DNA from: Aquificota bacterium
GTDB lineage: Bacteria; Aquificota; Aquificia; Aquificales; Hydrogenothermaceae
Length of the DNA: 17,932 nt
Assembly (NCBI GenBank): GCA_013153235.1
Contig: JAADEU010000051.1
Span: 1-17,932 of the forward strand
Reading direction: 5' to 3'
The notes below the pieces were generated by a model. That model saw only the letters and a program-made list of their open reading frames with translations. It searched no databases and was not told the origin of the DNA. The position numbers were made by a program, and so were the translations under genes. Shown one piece after another: positions 7,109 through 13,342 of this stretch. Position 1 is the stretch's first letter. The number at the start of each line of letters is the position of its first letter.

Positions 7109-8853
7109 ACCCTTATCTGAATCTGGTTTTTAAACATCTCTATTATCTCTGCCTCTGTGGTTGCATCCTCCGGTCTTTTATCAAACCTGTACCTTCCGGT
7201 GAAACGGGGAAATCTCAGTCCCAGTCCCCTGTTCAGTTTAATCTTGTCCCATCCACATGTATGGACAGGTGAAAGTGTGAGCTCTGCTCCGGTAATCTCA
7301 AGGACCAGATACGGTTCGTACCACATATCAGCAGATAGGATGGAGTTTACCCTCGGGTGTTTATGGTCTATCTGGTGGGGTTTGAGCAACTCATCAAGCT
7401 TTTTAAAATCATCCTCTGTGAAACCTGTTCCAACTTTACAGACAGTTTTAAACTGGTCAGTTTCAGGGTCATAGCATGCCATAAGCAGAGAACCAAAATA
7501 ACCTGCACGCTGCCCCTTGCCGTAAAATGCACCGACCACAACAAGGTCAAGTGTATCTGCAAGGTGGGATTTGTAGTCCCTTTTGTATTTAATCCAGAGG
7601 AATCCCCTTTTCCCTGCCTGGTATATGGAATCTTTCTGGAGCGATTTGCACACGAGTCCTTCACATCCGTTTTCTATCGCCTCAAGGAAAAATTCCTCAA
7701 GGTCTTCAACATTGTCAACGATTTTTCTGGTTGCCAGATTTATCCTGTCTGTTGTTTTTACAACCTCTTCCAGGATTTTCCTCCTTTCAGGGTAGGGCTT
7801 CAGGGTAAGGTCTTCACCGTTCAGGTACATGATATCAAACAGAAATCCGGCAATTGGATACATCATTATGTGAAATCTGGTGACATACTTCACCCGCCTG
7901 TTCATAAGGTCCTGGAAGGGTCTTATCGCACCGGATGAAGGGTCTATAACAACAGCCTCCAGCTCAAGTATATACTCCTCAGGGGTGGTATCCTTCAGAA
8001 ACTCAATCAAGTCAGGAAACTGGTGGGTGATATTCTCAAGCCTCCTTGAAAACAGGATAAATTTATCACCTTTCCTGTGAACCTGAATCCTCTCACCGTC
8101 GTATTTGTATTCTGCACCTGCCTTTCCGCCGAGTTTTTTCAGTATAAAGGACGGTATTGCCATCCTCTCTGCAAGCATCGGTCTGATAGGCCTGCCGATT
8201 TCTATTTTTATCTGTTTTACACCTTCAAGACCTTTTTCAACCAGTACCTTTGCCACATATCCAAGGTCAGAGCTTATGTTGTAAGCCCTCTCTATAACAG
8301 CCCTGTTTTCCTTTTTTCCTGTGAAGGCAAGGGCAAGGGCATCCATGATGGTGTTATCACCTATTCCCAGTCTCAGCCTTTCTGTGATTGTCCTGAGGAG
8401 GAACTTTACCTCAAGGGGTGAGGCGTTTTTCAGCAATGATACAAAAAGCTCCATCTTCTTTTTTGTTGAGCCGTATCCTGTTGTTTCTGCAATTTTCCTG
8501 AGTGTATCGTAAACCTCCTCAACGGTCAGTGCTTTCTCAGGTTTTATATTTTTCTCTTCGTACAGCAGTTTCCCTGCATCCCCCAGGTCCCCTGTTTCTA
8601 TGATTTTTCTCTGTATCTCGTGTTCATCAATCCCCAGAACCTGGGAAAGGGCTTTTATGGCAGATTTTTCACTGAAATTATAATCAAGTCCTGTATACTC
8701 AGGGGCTACCTTTCCAATGGACAGGTAAACAACTTTATCTATAAGCTCAGGTGGTGTCTGTTTAAACAGGTTAACCAGAGCATTGGTCATCTCGATTCTG
8801 CTTGTTGTTTTTTCCAGAAAATCGTAAAACTCTGCAAGTAGTCTGTATTCCAT
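7105..8853 (-). CDS. lig: ATP-dependent DNA ligase, archaeal type
   Basis: This ligase seals nicks in DNA with ATP through a lysyl-AMP intermediate. The 582-residue protein has an N-terminal DNA-binding domain, then nucleotidyltransferase motif I KYDGER with nucleophile Lys250, motif III ILELEAVV, motif IIIa GFLFDIMYLNG, motif IV EGLVCK at 398-403 and motif V WIKYKRDY at about 420-427. A C-terminal OB domain ends with RFPRFTGRYR and KRPEDATT (motif VI region). This layout matches archaeal replicative-type ligases, also known in Aquificota beside an NAD-dependent LigA. The frame is open 24 codons further upstream, but GGAGGGG just before ATG 8853 and the match of MEYRLLAEFYDFLEKT to archaeal N termini fix the start. 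Motif III has Leu where Gly of EGE is usual. Confidence 0.96.
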   Translation of the reverse strand: MEYRLLAEFYDFLEKTTSRIEMTNALVNLFKQTPPELIDKVVYLSIGKVAPEYTGLDYNFSEKSAIKALSQVLGIDEHEIQRKIIETGDLGDAGKLLYEEKNIKPEKALTVEEVYDTLRKIAETTGYGSTKKKMELFVSLLKNASPLEVKFLLRTITERLRLGIGDNTIMDALALAFTGKKENRAVIERAYNISSDLGYVAKVLVEKGLEGVKQIKIEIGRPIRPMLAERMAIPSFILKKLGGKAGAEYKYDGERIQVHRKGDKFILFSRRLENITHQFPDLIEFLKDTTPEEYILELEAVVIDPSSGAIRPFQDLMNRRVKYVTRFHIMMYPIAGFLFDIMYLNGEDLTLKPYPERRKILEEVVKTTDRINLATRKIVDNVEDLEEFFLEAIENGCEGLVCKSLQKDSIYQAGKRGFLWIKYKRDYKSHLADTLDLVVVGAFYGKGQRAGYFGSLLMACYDPETDQFKTVCKVGTGFTEDDFKKLDELLKPHQIDHKHPRVNSILSADMWYEPYLVLEITGAELTLSPVHTCGWDKIKLNRGLGLRFPRFTGRYRFDKRPEDATTEAEIIEMFKNQIQIRV

Positions 8854-8903
8854 AATCCCCTCCATCTGTTTGATTACATTTAACTTATACCTTATGCAAA
8901 TCA

Positions 8904-8932
8904 TCTTCAACATAAATAAATTCACATATAAT
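8904..8932 (+). promoter_or_regulatory. Possible promoter for the mini-flavoprotein gene
   Basis: A perfect TATAAT lies at 8927-8932 in the divergent gap between the ligase and the flavoprotein. The matching -35 position at a 17-base spacing is TCTTCA (8904-8909), a poor match. The -10 box makes a promoter plausible, giving a leader of about 25 bases. The ligase must also be transcribed from this gap, but I see no convincing boxes for it. Confidence 0.35.
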
Positions 8933-8962
8933 TAAAATAAAAAAGGAGGTAAAAAGGCAGAA

Positions 8963-9568
8963 ATGGAAAAGTATTCTGTGATTATTATAGGCGGTGGACC
9001 TGCAGGACTGACATGCGGTATTACACTTGCTTCTGCTGAAGGTAAGTTTGATTTTATGGCCGACAAAAAATTTCTCGTTATATATGATGAATACTCTGAC
9101 CTTGATAAAGCCCTTTTAAACAACGTTCCTGCCGTGGAAAAAGGGACAAAGGGTAAAGACCTCCTTGAGAAAATCAGAAAACAGGCTGAGACGTATCCAA
9201 AGCTAAATCTGAAAAAAGGAAAGGTTGTAAAGGCTTACGGTCAGAAGGGTAATTTTACCGTTGAAACGGCAGAAGGTGAGAGATTTACCGGGGAATATCT
9301 TGTTATTGCAACAGGTTTCCATAAGTTTGAGATTGAAGGTCTTGATGTTGAGGTCGTCCCACACAGAAAATCCCCAAGACCAAATAAAATCATGATAAAG
9401 AATCAGGACGGAAGGGTAAGGGACGGTTTATTCGTTGCAGGGCTTGTGGCTGGAGCTCCTACGATGTATGCCTCTGCAAGTGGTTCCGGAGCAGAAGTTG
9501 CCTGCGATATTCTGTCTGAATGGGCAGGTAAAACAGTGGTGGTACACGATGTTCCCGACAGTGATTAA
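8963..9568 (+). CDS. Single-domain FAD-binding protein related to thioredoxin reductases
   Basis: The protein is 201 residues, about two thirds the length of a thioredoxin reductase. It starts with the dinucleotide fold IIIGGGPAGL (Gly10 to Leu16). An acidic pair, Asp42-Glu43, follows at the expected ribose-binding position. YLVIATGF lies at 112-119 and the C-terminal FAD block GLFVAGLVAGAP at 155-166, followed by ASGSGAEVACDIL. The NAD(P)H domain normally inserted between these parts is absent, as is the CxxC redox pair. It therefore probably binds FAD but needs another electron donor. Purine tracts at 8945-8949 (GGAGG) and 8954-8957 (AAGG) precede the ATG, the nearer with normal spacing. 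A small lipoprotein gene overlaps its end by 20 bases. Fold assignment is firm; the reaction is unknown. Confidence 0.85.
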   Translation: MEKYSVIIIGGGPAGLTCGITLASAEGKFDFMADKKFLVIYDEYSDLDKALLNNVPAVEKGTKGKDLLEKIRKQAETYPKLNLKKGKVVKAYGQKGNFTVETAEGERFTGEYLVIATGFHKFEIEGLDVEVVPHRKSPRPNKIMIKNQDGRVRDGLFVAGLVAGAPTMYASASGSGAEVACDILSEWAGKTVVVHDVPDSD

Positions 9569-9701
9569 ACTGCTGGTTGCATTATTTTTCCTGTTTTTGT
9601 TTTCCTGTGGCGGAAGGGTAGGGGTTTCCGGACAGGTGGAGCTTAACAGGAATTTTGAGATTTACCTGAACAAACCTGGATTAAATCTGAAGATAAAATA
9701 A
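9549..9701 (+). CDS. Small predicted lipoprotein, 50 residues
   Basis: From ATG 9549 the frame gives a 50-residue protein with a lipoprotein signal: a Lys near residue 7, then the hydrophobic run LLVALFFLFLFS, and Cys in LFSCGG, a lipobox-like site. After the Cys only about 31 residues remain, polar and rich in Asn, Leu and Lys. GGTGGT at 9538-9543 is a weak ribosome site 5 bases upstream. GTG 9561 is an alternative start giving MIKLLVALFF. The gene overlaps the flavoprotein by 20 bases in another frame and ends just before a strong terminator. It is known only by its signal, and its size and overlap leave some doubt. Confidence 0.55.
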   Translation: MFPTVIKLLVALFFLFLFSCGGRVGVSGQVELNRNFEIYLNKPGLNLKIK

Positions 9702-9703
9702 AA

Positions 9704-9726
9704 ATAGGGGGAAAATTCCCCCTTTA
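9704..9726. terminator. Bidirectional intrinsic terminator
   Basis: AGGGGG at 9706-9711 pairs perfectly with CCCCCT at 9718-9723 around the loop AAAATT. The stem has A-rich sequence on the left and TTTAT on the right, so it can end transcripts from either side. It lies between the convergent lipoprotein and pepA stops, the expected place. Confidence 0.75.
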
Positions 9727-9730
9727 TGGA

Positions 9731-11227
9731 TTATTCCTCAGCCTTTTTCATCAGCAGGGTTGTAATTGTTCTCACAGGGAATCCTGTTCCACCTTTTGGA
9801 TGGTAGTACCATCCCCTTGTGTTGTGGGCAGGTCCTGCAATATCTATGTGTACCCATGGAATCTTTTTATCCACGAACTTTTCAAGGAACAGACCTGCTG
9901 TAATGGCTCCTCCGTACCTTGTGGTTCCAATATTGTAAACATCGGCATGGGGGGCTTTTATATGCTCCCTGAGCATATCATTAAACGGAAGCTGCCACAT
10001 CCATTCCCCTGTTTTTTCCGAAACTTCCAGAACCTCGTTTATGAACTTCTGGTTGTTGCCCATAACCCCTGCGGTATATTCACCAAGGGCTACCACACAC
10101 GCACCTGTAAGTGTTGCCATGTCTATAATTGCATCAGGTTTCAGCTCTGATGCGTAACAGAGGGCATCTGCAAGTGTAAGTCTTCCTTCTGCGTCTGTGT
10201 TTCCTATTTCTATGGTTGTTCCATTTTTTGCCTTTATTATATCGTCCGGTCTGTAGGCCTTGCCGTCAGGCATATTTTCCGCTGCGGCGATAATGCCGTG
10301 TACGGCAACATCAGGTTTTAGCTCACCTATGGCCTTGAATATACCCAGAACTGCACACGCTCCGGATTTGTCAGCCTTCATCCATCTCATATAATCACCG
10401 GGTTTGATATTCAGACCACCGCTATCAAATGTGAGACCCTTTCCAATAAGGGCAATCTCCTTTTTTGCCTTCTTAGGTCTGTAGGTAAGATGGATAAATC
10501 TTGGGGGATTTCCACTACCCCTTGCAACTGCAAGGTAGGCATTCATCCCCATCTTTTCTATCTCTTCCTCGTCGTAAATCTTTACCTCAAATCCGTACTG
10601 CTTTGCCAGTTCCTCGGCTATTTCCGCCAGTTTCTGGGGATTTATCACATTACCAGGTTCATTAACCAGGTCCCTGGTAAAGTTCTGGGCTTCTGCAAGT
10701 ATTTTACCTGTTCTGCTGCTTTCCTCAGCTTCTGCCCTGTATCTTCTTGCTACCCTTATCTGGACCTCTTTTATTTTAAATTCATCTTTTTTGGACAGGT
10801 ATTTGTCGAATTTGTAGCTACCAAGGATAATTCCCTCTGTAAGGGCCTGTGCTATCTCAGGCTGACTGTCCTTCACCGCAAGTGTTTCGCCATCAATGAG
10901 AAATCTGTCAATCTTCAGTTCTTTTGCTTTCTTGGCAGCGATAGCACCGAGCCTTCTTGCCTTATCCAGATGGAAGTTCTTTTTGCTTCCTGCACCGATT
11001 AAAATCACAAAATCTGTTTTCCCTTTTCCAAATGTAGGTACTACAAGTAACTTTCCTTCTGAGCCGTCAAATTTGAGTTCTTTTTTAAGCTGGCTGATTG
11101 CACCATCCAGTTCGTTATCCAGTCCCTGGATTTCCGGGGGAAATTTTTTCTGCTCTTTGAAAAGGAATGTGGTAACTGCTTTTGTACGGGCGTTTTTTAG
11201 ATGTCCGCTGGTTATTTTAAATTCCAT
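9731..11227 (-). CDS. pepA: Leucyl aminopeptidase, M17 family (PepA)
   Basis: PepA is a hexameric two-metal exopeptidase that removes N-terminal residues, often Leu, from peptides in the cytoplasm. The 498-residue protein is full length, with an N-terminal macro-like domain and a C-terminal catalytic domain from about 180. The metal and catalytic residues are present: Lys263, Asp268 (GLTFDSGG), Asp286 (KADKSG), Asp345, Glu347 and Arg349 in the signature NTDAEGRL, followed by DMATLTGA. Each lies exactly seven positions before its Escherichia coli counterpart, as I remember those numbers. GGAG precedes the ATG by about 9 bases. It is a single gene ended by the hairpin at 9704-9726. E. coli PepA also binds DNA in Xer recombination; nothing here speaks for or against that. 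Confidence 0.96.
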   Translation of the reverse strand: MEFKITSGHLKNARTKAVTTFLFKEQKKFPPEIQGLDNELDGAISQLKKELKFDGSEGKLLVVPTFGKGKTDFVILIGAGSKKNFHLDKARRLGAIAAKKAKELKIDRFLIDGETLAVKDSQPEIAQALTEGIILGSYKFDKYLSKKDEFKIKEVQIRVARRYRAEAEESSRTGKILAEAQNFTRDLVNEPGNVINPQKLAEIAEELAKQYGFEVKIYDEEEIEKMGMNAYLAVARGSGNPPRFIHLTYRPKKAKKEIALIGKGLTFDSGGLNIKPGDYMRWMKADKSGACAVLGIFKAIGELKPDVAVHGIIAAAENMPDGKAYRPDDIIKAKNGTTIEIGNTDAEGRLTLADALCYASELKPDAIIDMATLTGACVVALGEYTAGVMGNNQKFINEVLEVSEKTGEWMWQLPFNDMLREHIKAPHADVYNIGTTRYGGAITAGLFLEKFVDKKIPWVHIDIAGPAHNTRGWYYHPKGGTGFPVRTITTLLMKKAEE

Positions 11228-11258
11228 ATCTTTTTTCTCCTTTTTTAAATATAATATT

Positions 11259-11287
11259 TTGAAAAATATTTTAACAAAACATATATA
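11259..11287 (+). promoter_or_regulatory. Probable promoter for the condensing-enzyme gene
   Basis: TTGAAA at 11259-11264 and TATATA at 11282-11287 are 17 bases apart in the AT-rich gap between divergent pepA and the condensing enzyme. Transcription would begin near 11294, giving a very short leader that still contains the GGGAGGG ribosome site at 11293-11299. On the other strand, TTGTTA (opposite 11272-11277) with a TATATT 18 bases on could serve pepA, so the two promoters would overlap. Confidence 0.45.
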
Positions 11288-11307
11288 GTTTCGGGAGGGT
11301 CTCTTTT

Positions 11308-12366
11308 ATGCGCGTCTTTATAAGTGATACCTCTATAATTTTGCCAGAGGTTTATGATGTTGAGTTTCTGATTGACAAAATTTATCCGGTGGAAAAAGTG
11401 GGGGAGAGGACAAACAGGCTTCTCCACAAGCTGTCCAGGAGTGTTGGTATTAAAAAAAAGCCCCTTGTTTTTGATATTGACAGGGCTCCTGAGATTGTAC
11501 TGAAAAAACCAGAATACCATCCGCTAAACTGGGGGAAAGAGATAATTGAAAGATTTGCCAGCAAAGTAGGCAGGGAAAATATTGGATTCCTGTCTGTTTC
11601 TTACAATATAACGTTTAATCAGGATTACCTTCCAAATCTAGCCTCACAGCTGGTTATGGAAACGGGACTTAAAACTGATTTGCCCCCGGAAGAACTGCCT
11701 TTTTACGGCTGTGCGTCGGGGATTTATTCTCTGAAAAGTGCCGTTGATTACTGCAGAAAATACGGAAAGGCTGCGGTAGTTTTTACATTTGACCAGTGCT
11801 CCAGAATTTCCTACTTTACCTATGACGAAAATGACCCGTTTTTTAAAAAGACATTAAAATCCTATTTCCTTTTTTCCGACGGTGCAGCAGGAATTCTTGT
11901 TGTCCCTGAAAACCTCCTTGAAAAAACAGGTGGAAGGGCTGTGGAGATTGAGGAAATAAAACTCCACTACACCCCTGGGGATGCTATAAAGATGGAGGAG
12001 GGGAAATTTATCCTCAAGAATGAACTCAAGGATGTTGTTCCTCCTATTGTTGCCGGTGAAGTAATAAAACCTGTTCTTACAAAGTACGGCCTTGGGCCGG
12101 AATCTGTGGAGGAATGGGCACTACACCAGGGAGGATTTGCCATACTGGAAAAATTTCTGGACAGGGATATCCTGGGTCTTTCAAGACACCAGATAAAGGA
12201 TGCCTGGGAACTCCTTGAGATGTACGGAAACTTCAGTTCACCAAGCTGTTTTTTTGTTTTTGACAGATTTTTCAAAAAGGAAGAGGAAAAGAAAGGTAAA
12301 AGGGGTATGATAGTGGGTTTTGGGGCCGGATACTACATGGGTGCAGCCCTTTACAGGTGGGTATAA
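11308..12366 (+). CDS. Thiolase-fold condensing enzyme, KAS III / type III polyketide synthase-like
   Basis: The 352-residue protein carries a Cys-His-Asn triad: Cys135 in FYGCASG, His273 in ALHQGG and Asn308 in GNFSSPS. The C terminus is GFGAGYYMGAALYRW and FSDGAAGILV precedes the second half. The triad spacing (138 and 35 residues) is closer to chalcone-synthase-like type III polyketide synthases (139 and 33 in alfalfa CHS, as I recall) than to FabH (132 and 30). GNFSS and the Gly-Gly after His also resemble type III enzymes, while HQ and the GAALYRW end resemble FabH. It should join an acyl starter to a malonyl unit by decarboxylative condensation, but substrates are unknown. GGGAGGG at 11293-11299 precedes the ATG. 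It stands alone, with no acyl carrier protein, reductase or tailoring gene beside it. Confidence 0.85.
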   Translation: MRVFISDTSIILPEVYDVEFLIDKIYPVEKVGERTNRLLHKLSRSVGIKKKPLVFDIDRAPEIVLKKPEYHPLNWGKEIIERFASKVGRENIGFLSVSYNITFNQDYLPNLASQLVMETGLKTDLPPEELPFYGCASGIYSLKSAVDYCRKYGKAAVVFTFDQCSRISYFTYDENDPFFKKTLKSYFLFSDGAAGILVVPENLLEKTGGRAVEIEEIKLHYTPGDAIKMEEGKFILKNELKDVVPPIVAGEVIKPVLTKYGLGPESVEEWALHQGGFAILEKFLDRDILGLSRHQIKDAWELLEMYGNFSSPSCFFVFDRFFKKEEEKKGKRGMIVGFGAGYYMGAALYRWV

Positions 12367-12371
12367 CCATT

Positions 12372-12385
12372 ATGACAATTCTCAT
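12372..12385. promoter_or_regulatory. Imperfect 14-base palindrome before the superoxide reductase promoter
   Basis: ATGACAATTCTCAT reads the same on both strands except at one symmetric pair, the C at 12376 and the C at 12381. It ends exactly where the -35 box proposed for the superoxide reductase begins, a usual spot for an operator. It does not match the PerR or Fur consensus as I know them. The regulator, if any, is unknown. Confidence 0.3.
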
Positions 12386-12413
12386 TTTAAGGAGACAGAA
12401 AAGGTCATATTAT
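12385..12413 (+). promoter_or_regulatory. Candidate promoter of the superoxide reductase gene
   Basis: TTTTAA at 12385-12390 and TATTAT at 12408-12413 are 17 bases apart. Both are moderate matches. A start near 12420 would give a leader of about 30 bases. A separate promoter is likely, since the gene lies 84 bases after its upstream neighbour and has its own terminator. Confidence 0.4.
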
Positions 12414-12450
12414 AACTCCTGAATAAAACAAAAAACAGGAGGTACTGAAA

Positions 12451-12849
12451 ATGCCAAAAGTTAATACTTATGTTGACATCTCAGAAGTTGAAAAGGAAGC
12501 AAAAAAGGACTTTATAGACAGACACTCCCCATTTGTTCATGTTGAAGGGGAAGCTGTTAAAGGTCAAAAGCTCAAAGTTAAGGTAAAGGTTGGAAATGAG
12601 TACTCCCATCCGGATGACTTTGACCACTACATCGCTTATGTACAGCTGTGGGACGGTGATACTCTCCTTGGACAGGCTACATTCACACCTGGAACACTGG
12701 GGAATGAAAGGGGTCAGGTAGAGGTTGATTTCTACATCGTTCCAAAGTCTGATAAACTCAAACTCAACGCGATGAGCTACTGTACAAAGCACGGTCTGTG
12801 GCAGAGTGAGTACGTTGAGGTGGAAGTAAAAGAGCCTGTATCTGCATAA
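12451..12849 (+). CDS. Superoxide reductase, class II (neelaredoxin type)
   Basis: Superoxide reductase reduces superoxide to hydrogen peroxide at a mononuclear Fe(His)4Cys centre, drawing electrons from rubredoxin or similar carriers. The 132-residue protein has the ligands His25, His53 (SHPDD), His59 (DHYI), Cys111 and His114 in SYCTKHGLW. No N-terminal Cys4 desulforedoxin domain is present, so it is the single-iron type. The usual Glu-Lys-His before the first ligand is Asp23-Arg24-His25, which changes both the sixth-ligand Glu and the catalytic Lys conservatively. AGGAGG at 12437-12442 lies 8 bases before the ATG, implying strong translation. It is a single gene between its own promoter and terminator. 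Its size and beta-sandwich could suggest SoxZ, but the iron ligands decide against that. Confidence 0.93.
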   Translation: MPKVNTYVDISEVEKEAKKDFIDRHSPFVHVEGEAVKGQKLKVKVKVGNEYSHPDDFDHYIAYVQLWDGDTLLGQATFTPGTLGNERGQVEVDFYIVPKSDKLKLNAMSYCTKHGLWQSEYVEVEVKEPVSA

Positions 12850-12856
12850 ATTCCAC

Positions 12857-12880
12857 AAGCCCCGTAAAGGGGCTTTTTTT
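12857..12880 (+). terminator. Intrinsic terminator after the superoxide reductase
   Basis: AAGCCCC at 12857-12863 pairs perfectly with GGGGCTT at 12869-12875 around the loop GTAAA, followed by an unbroken T run to 12880. It begins 8 bases after the stop codon. Outside it, CCACAA (12853-12858) and TTGTGG (12883-12888) are also complementary. Confidence 0.9.
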
Positions 12881-12885
12881 ATTTG

Positions 12886-12894
12886 TGGTAAAAT
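12886..12894 (+). promoter_or_regulatory. Possible extended -10 promoter
   Basis: TGG followed by TAAAAT fits the extended -10 pattern TGnTATAAT with one mismatch. It stands directly after the strong terminator at 12857-12880 and before the next gene, which needs its own start. There is no useful -35 box, so the call depends on the extended element. The leader would be about 20 bases. Confidence 0.4.
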
Positions 12895-12919
12895 TTTTAA
12901 AAAAGTGGTGGTGGCTGGT

Positions 12920-13342
12920 ATGAATGACGACCTTATGAAAAATCCATTTATGACAAATATGAAATTCCTCCAGCAGGCCCAGGACGAAACAGAGTTCCAG
13001 AGAATCCTGAAAATTCTTACCGTTCCTGCAAAAAGCGGAATTTATATTTCCAGATACGACCTTAAAAAAATGGGTACACTCCTTGGTGTGGATATACCTG
13101 TTAAAGAAAGAAAGGAAATGCTCAAGGACCTGTTTATCTATGCAAAGCAGATGAACCAGATGAAGGAGTTCCTTGACATAATCATTGATTTTGTCAATTA
13201 CAGAATTTCCCAGTACAACCAGATAACCGATGATTTTCCAAGAACACAGAAAATCACAGCCCCATGGATAAAGAAAGCCCAGTCCCTTATACAGTTCCTT
13301 GAAAATATGAAAAAAGAAGTGGATATATACAAAAATATTTAA
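12920..13342 (+). CDS. Conserved-looking cytoplasmic protein of unknown function
   Basis: This is a 140-residue protein without signal peptide, membrane helix, cysteine or a domain I recognise. It is predicted mostly helical and mildly basic. It has an amphipathic middle (PVKERKEMLKDLFIYAKQM) and a Lys-rich helical C terminus that could pack as a bundle. GTG codons at 12905-12913 are open in frame, but GGTGG at 12910-12914 sits 5 bases before ATG 12920, so the ATG is preferred. It lies after the superoxide reductase terminator and has a possible promoter of its own at 12886. Its stop overlaps that of convergent ribD by 4 bases. A clean 140-codon frame with a start signal and neighbour-like codon use supports a real gene. 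Confidence 0.75.
   Translation: MNDDLMKNPFMTNMKFLQQAQDETEFQRILKILTVPAKSGIYISRYDLKKMGTLLGVDIPVKERKEMLKDLFIYAKQMNQMKEFLDIIIDFVNYRISQYNQITDDFPRTQKITAPWIKKAQSLIQFLENMKKEVDIYKNI

Noticed and set aside
8854..8925. 24-codon N-terminal extension of the DNA ligase
   Set aside because: GGAGGGG lies inside it just before ATG 8853, and archaeal homologues start at the MEYRLLAEF position.
12451..12849. SoxZ-like sulfur-carrier protein
   Set aside because: Size and beta-rich pattern are similar, but the His and Cys iron ligands with SYCTKHGLW identify a superoxide reductase.
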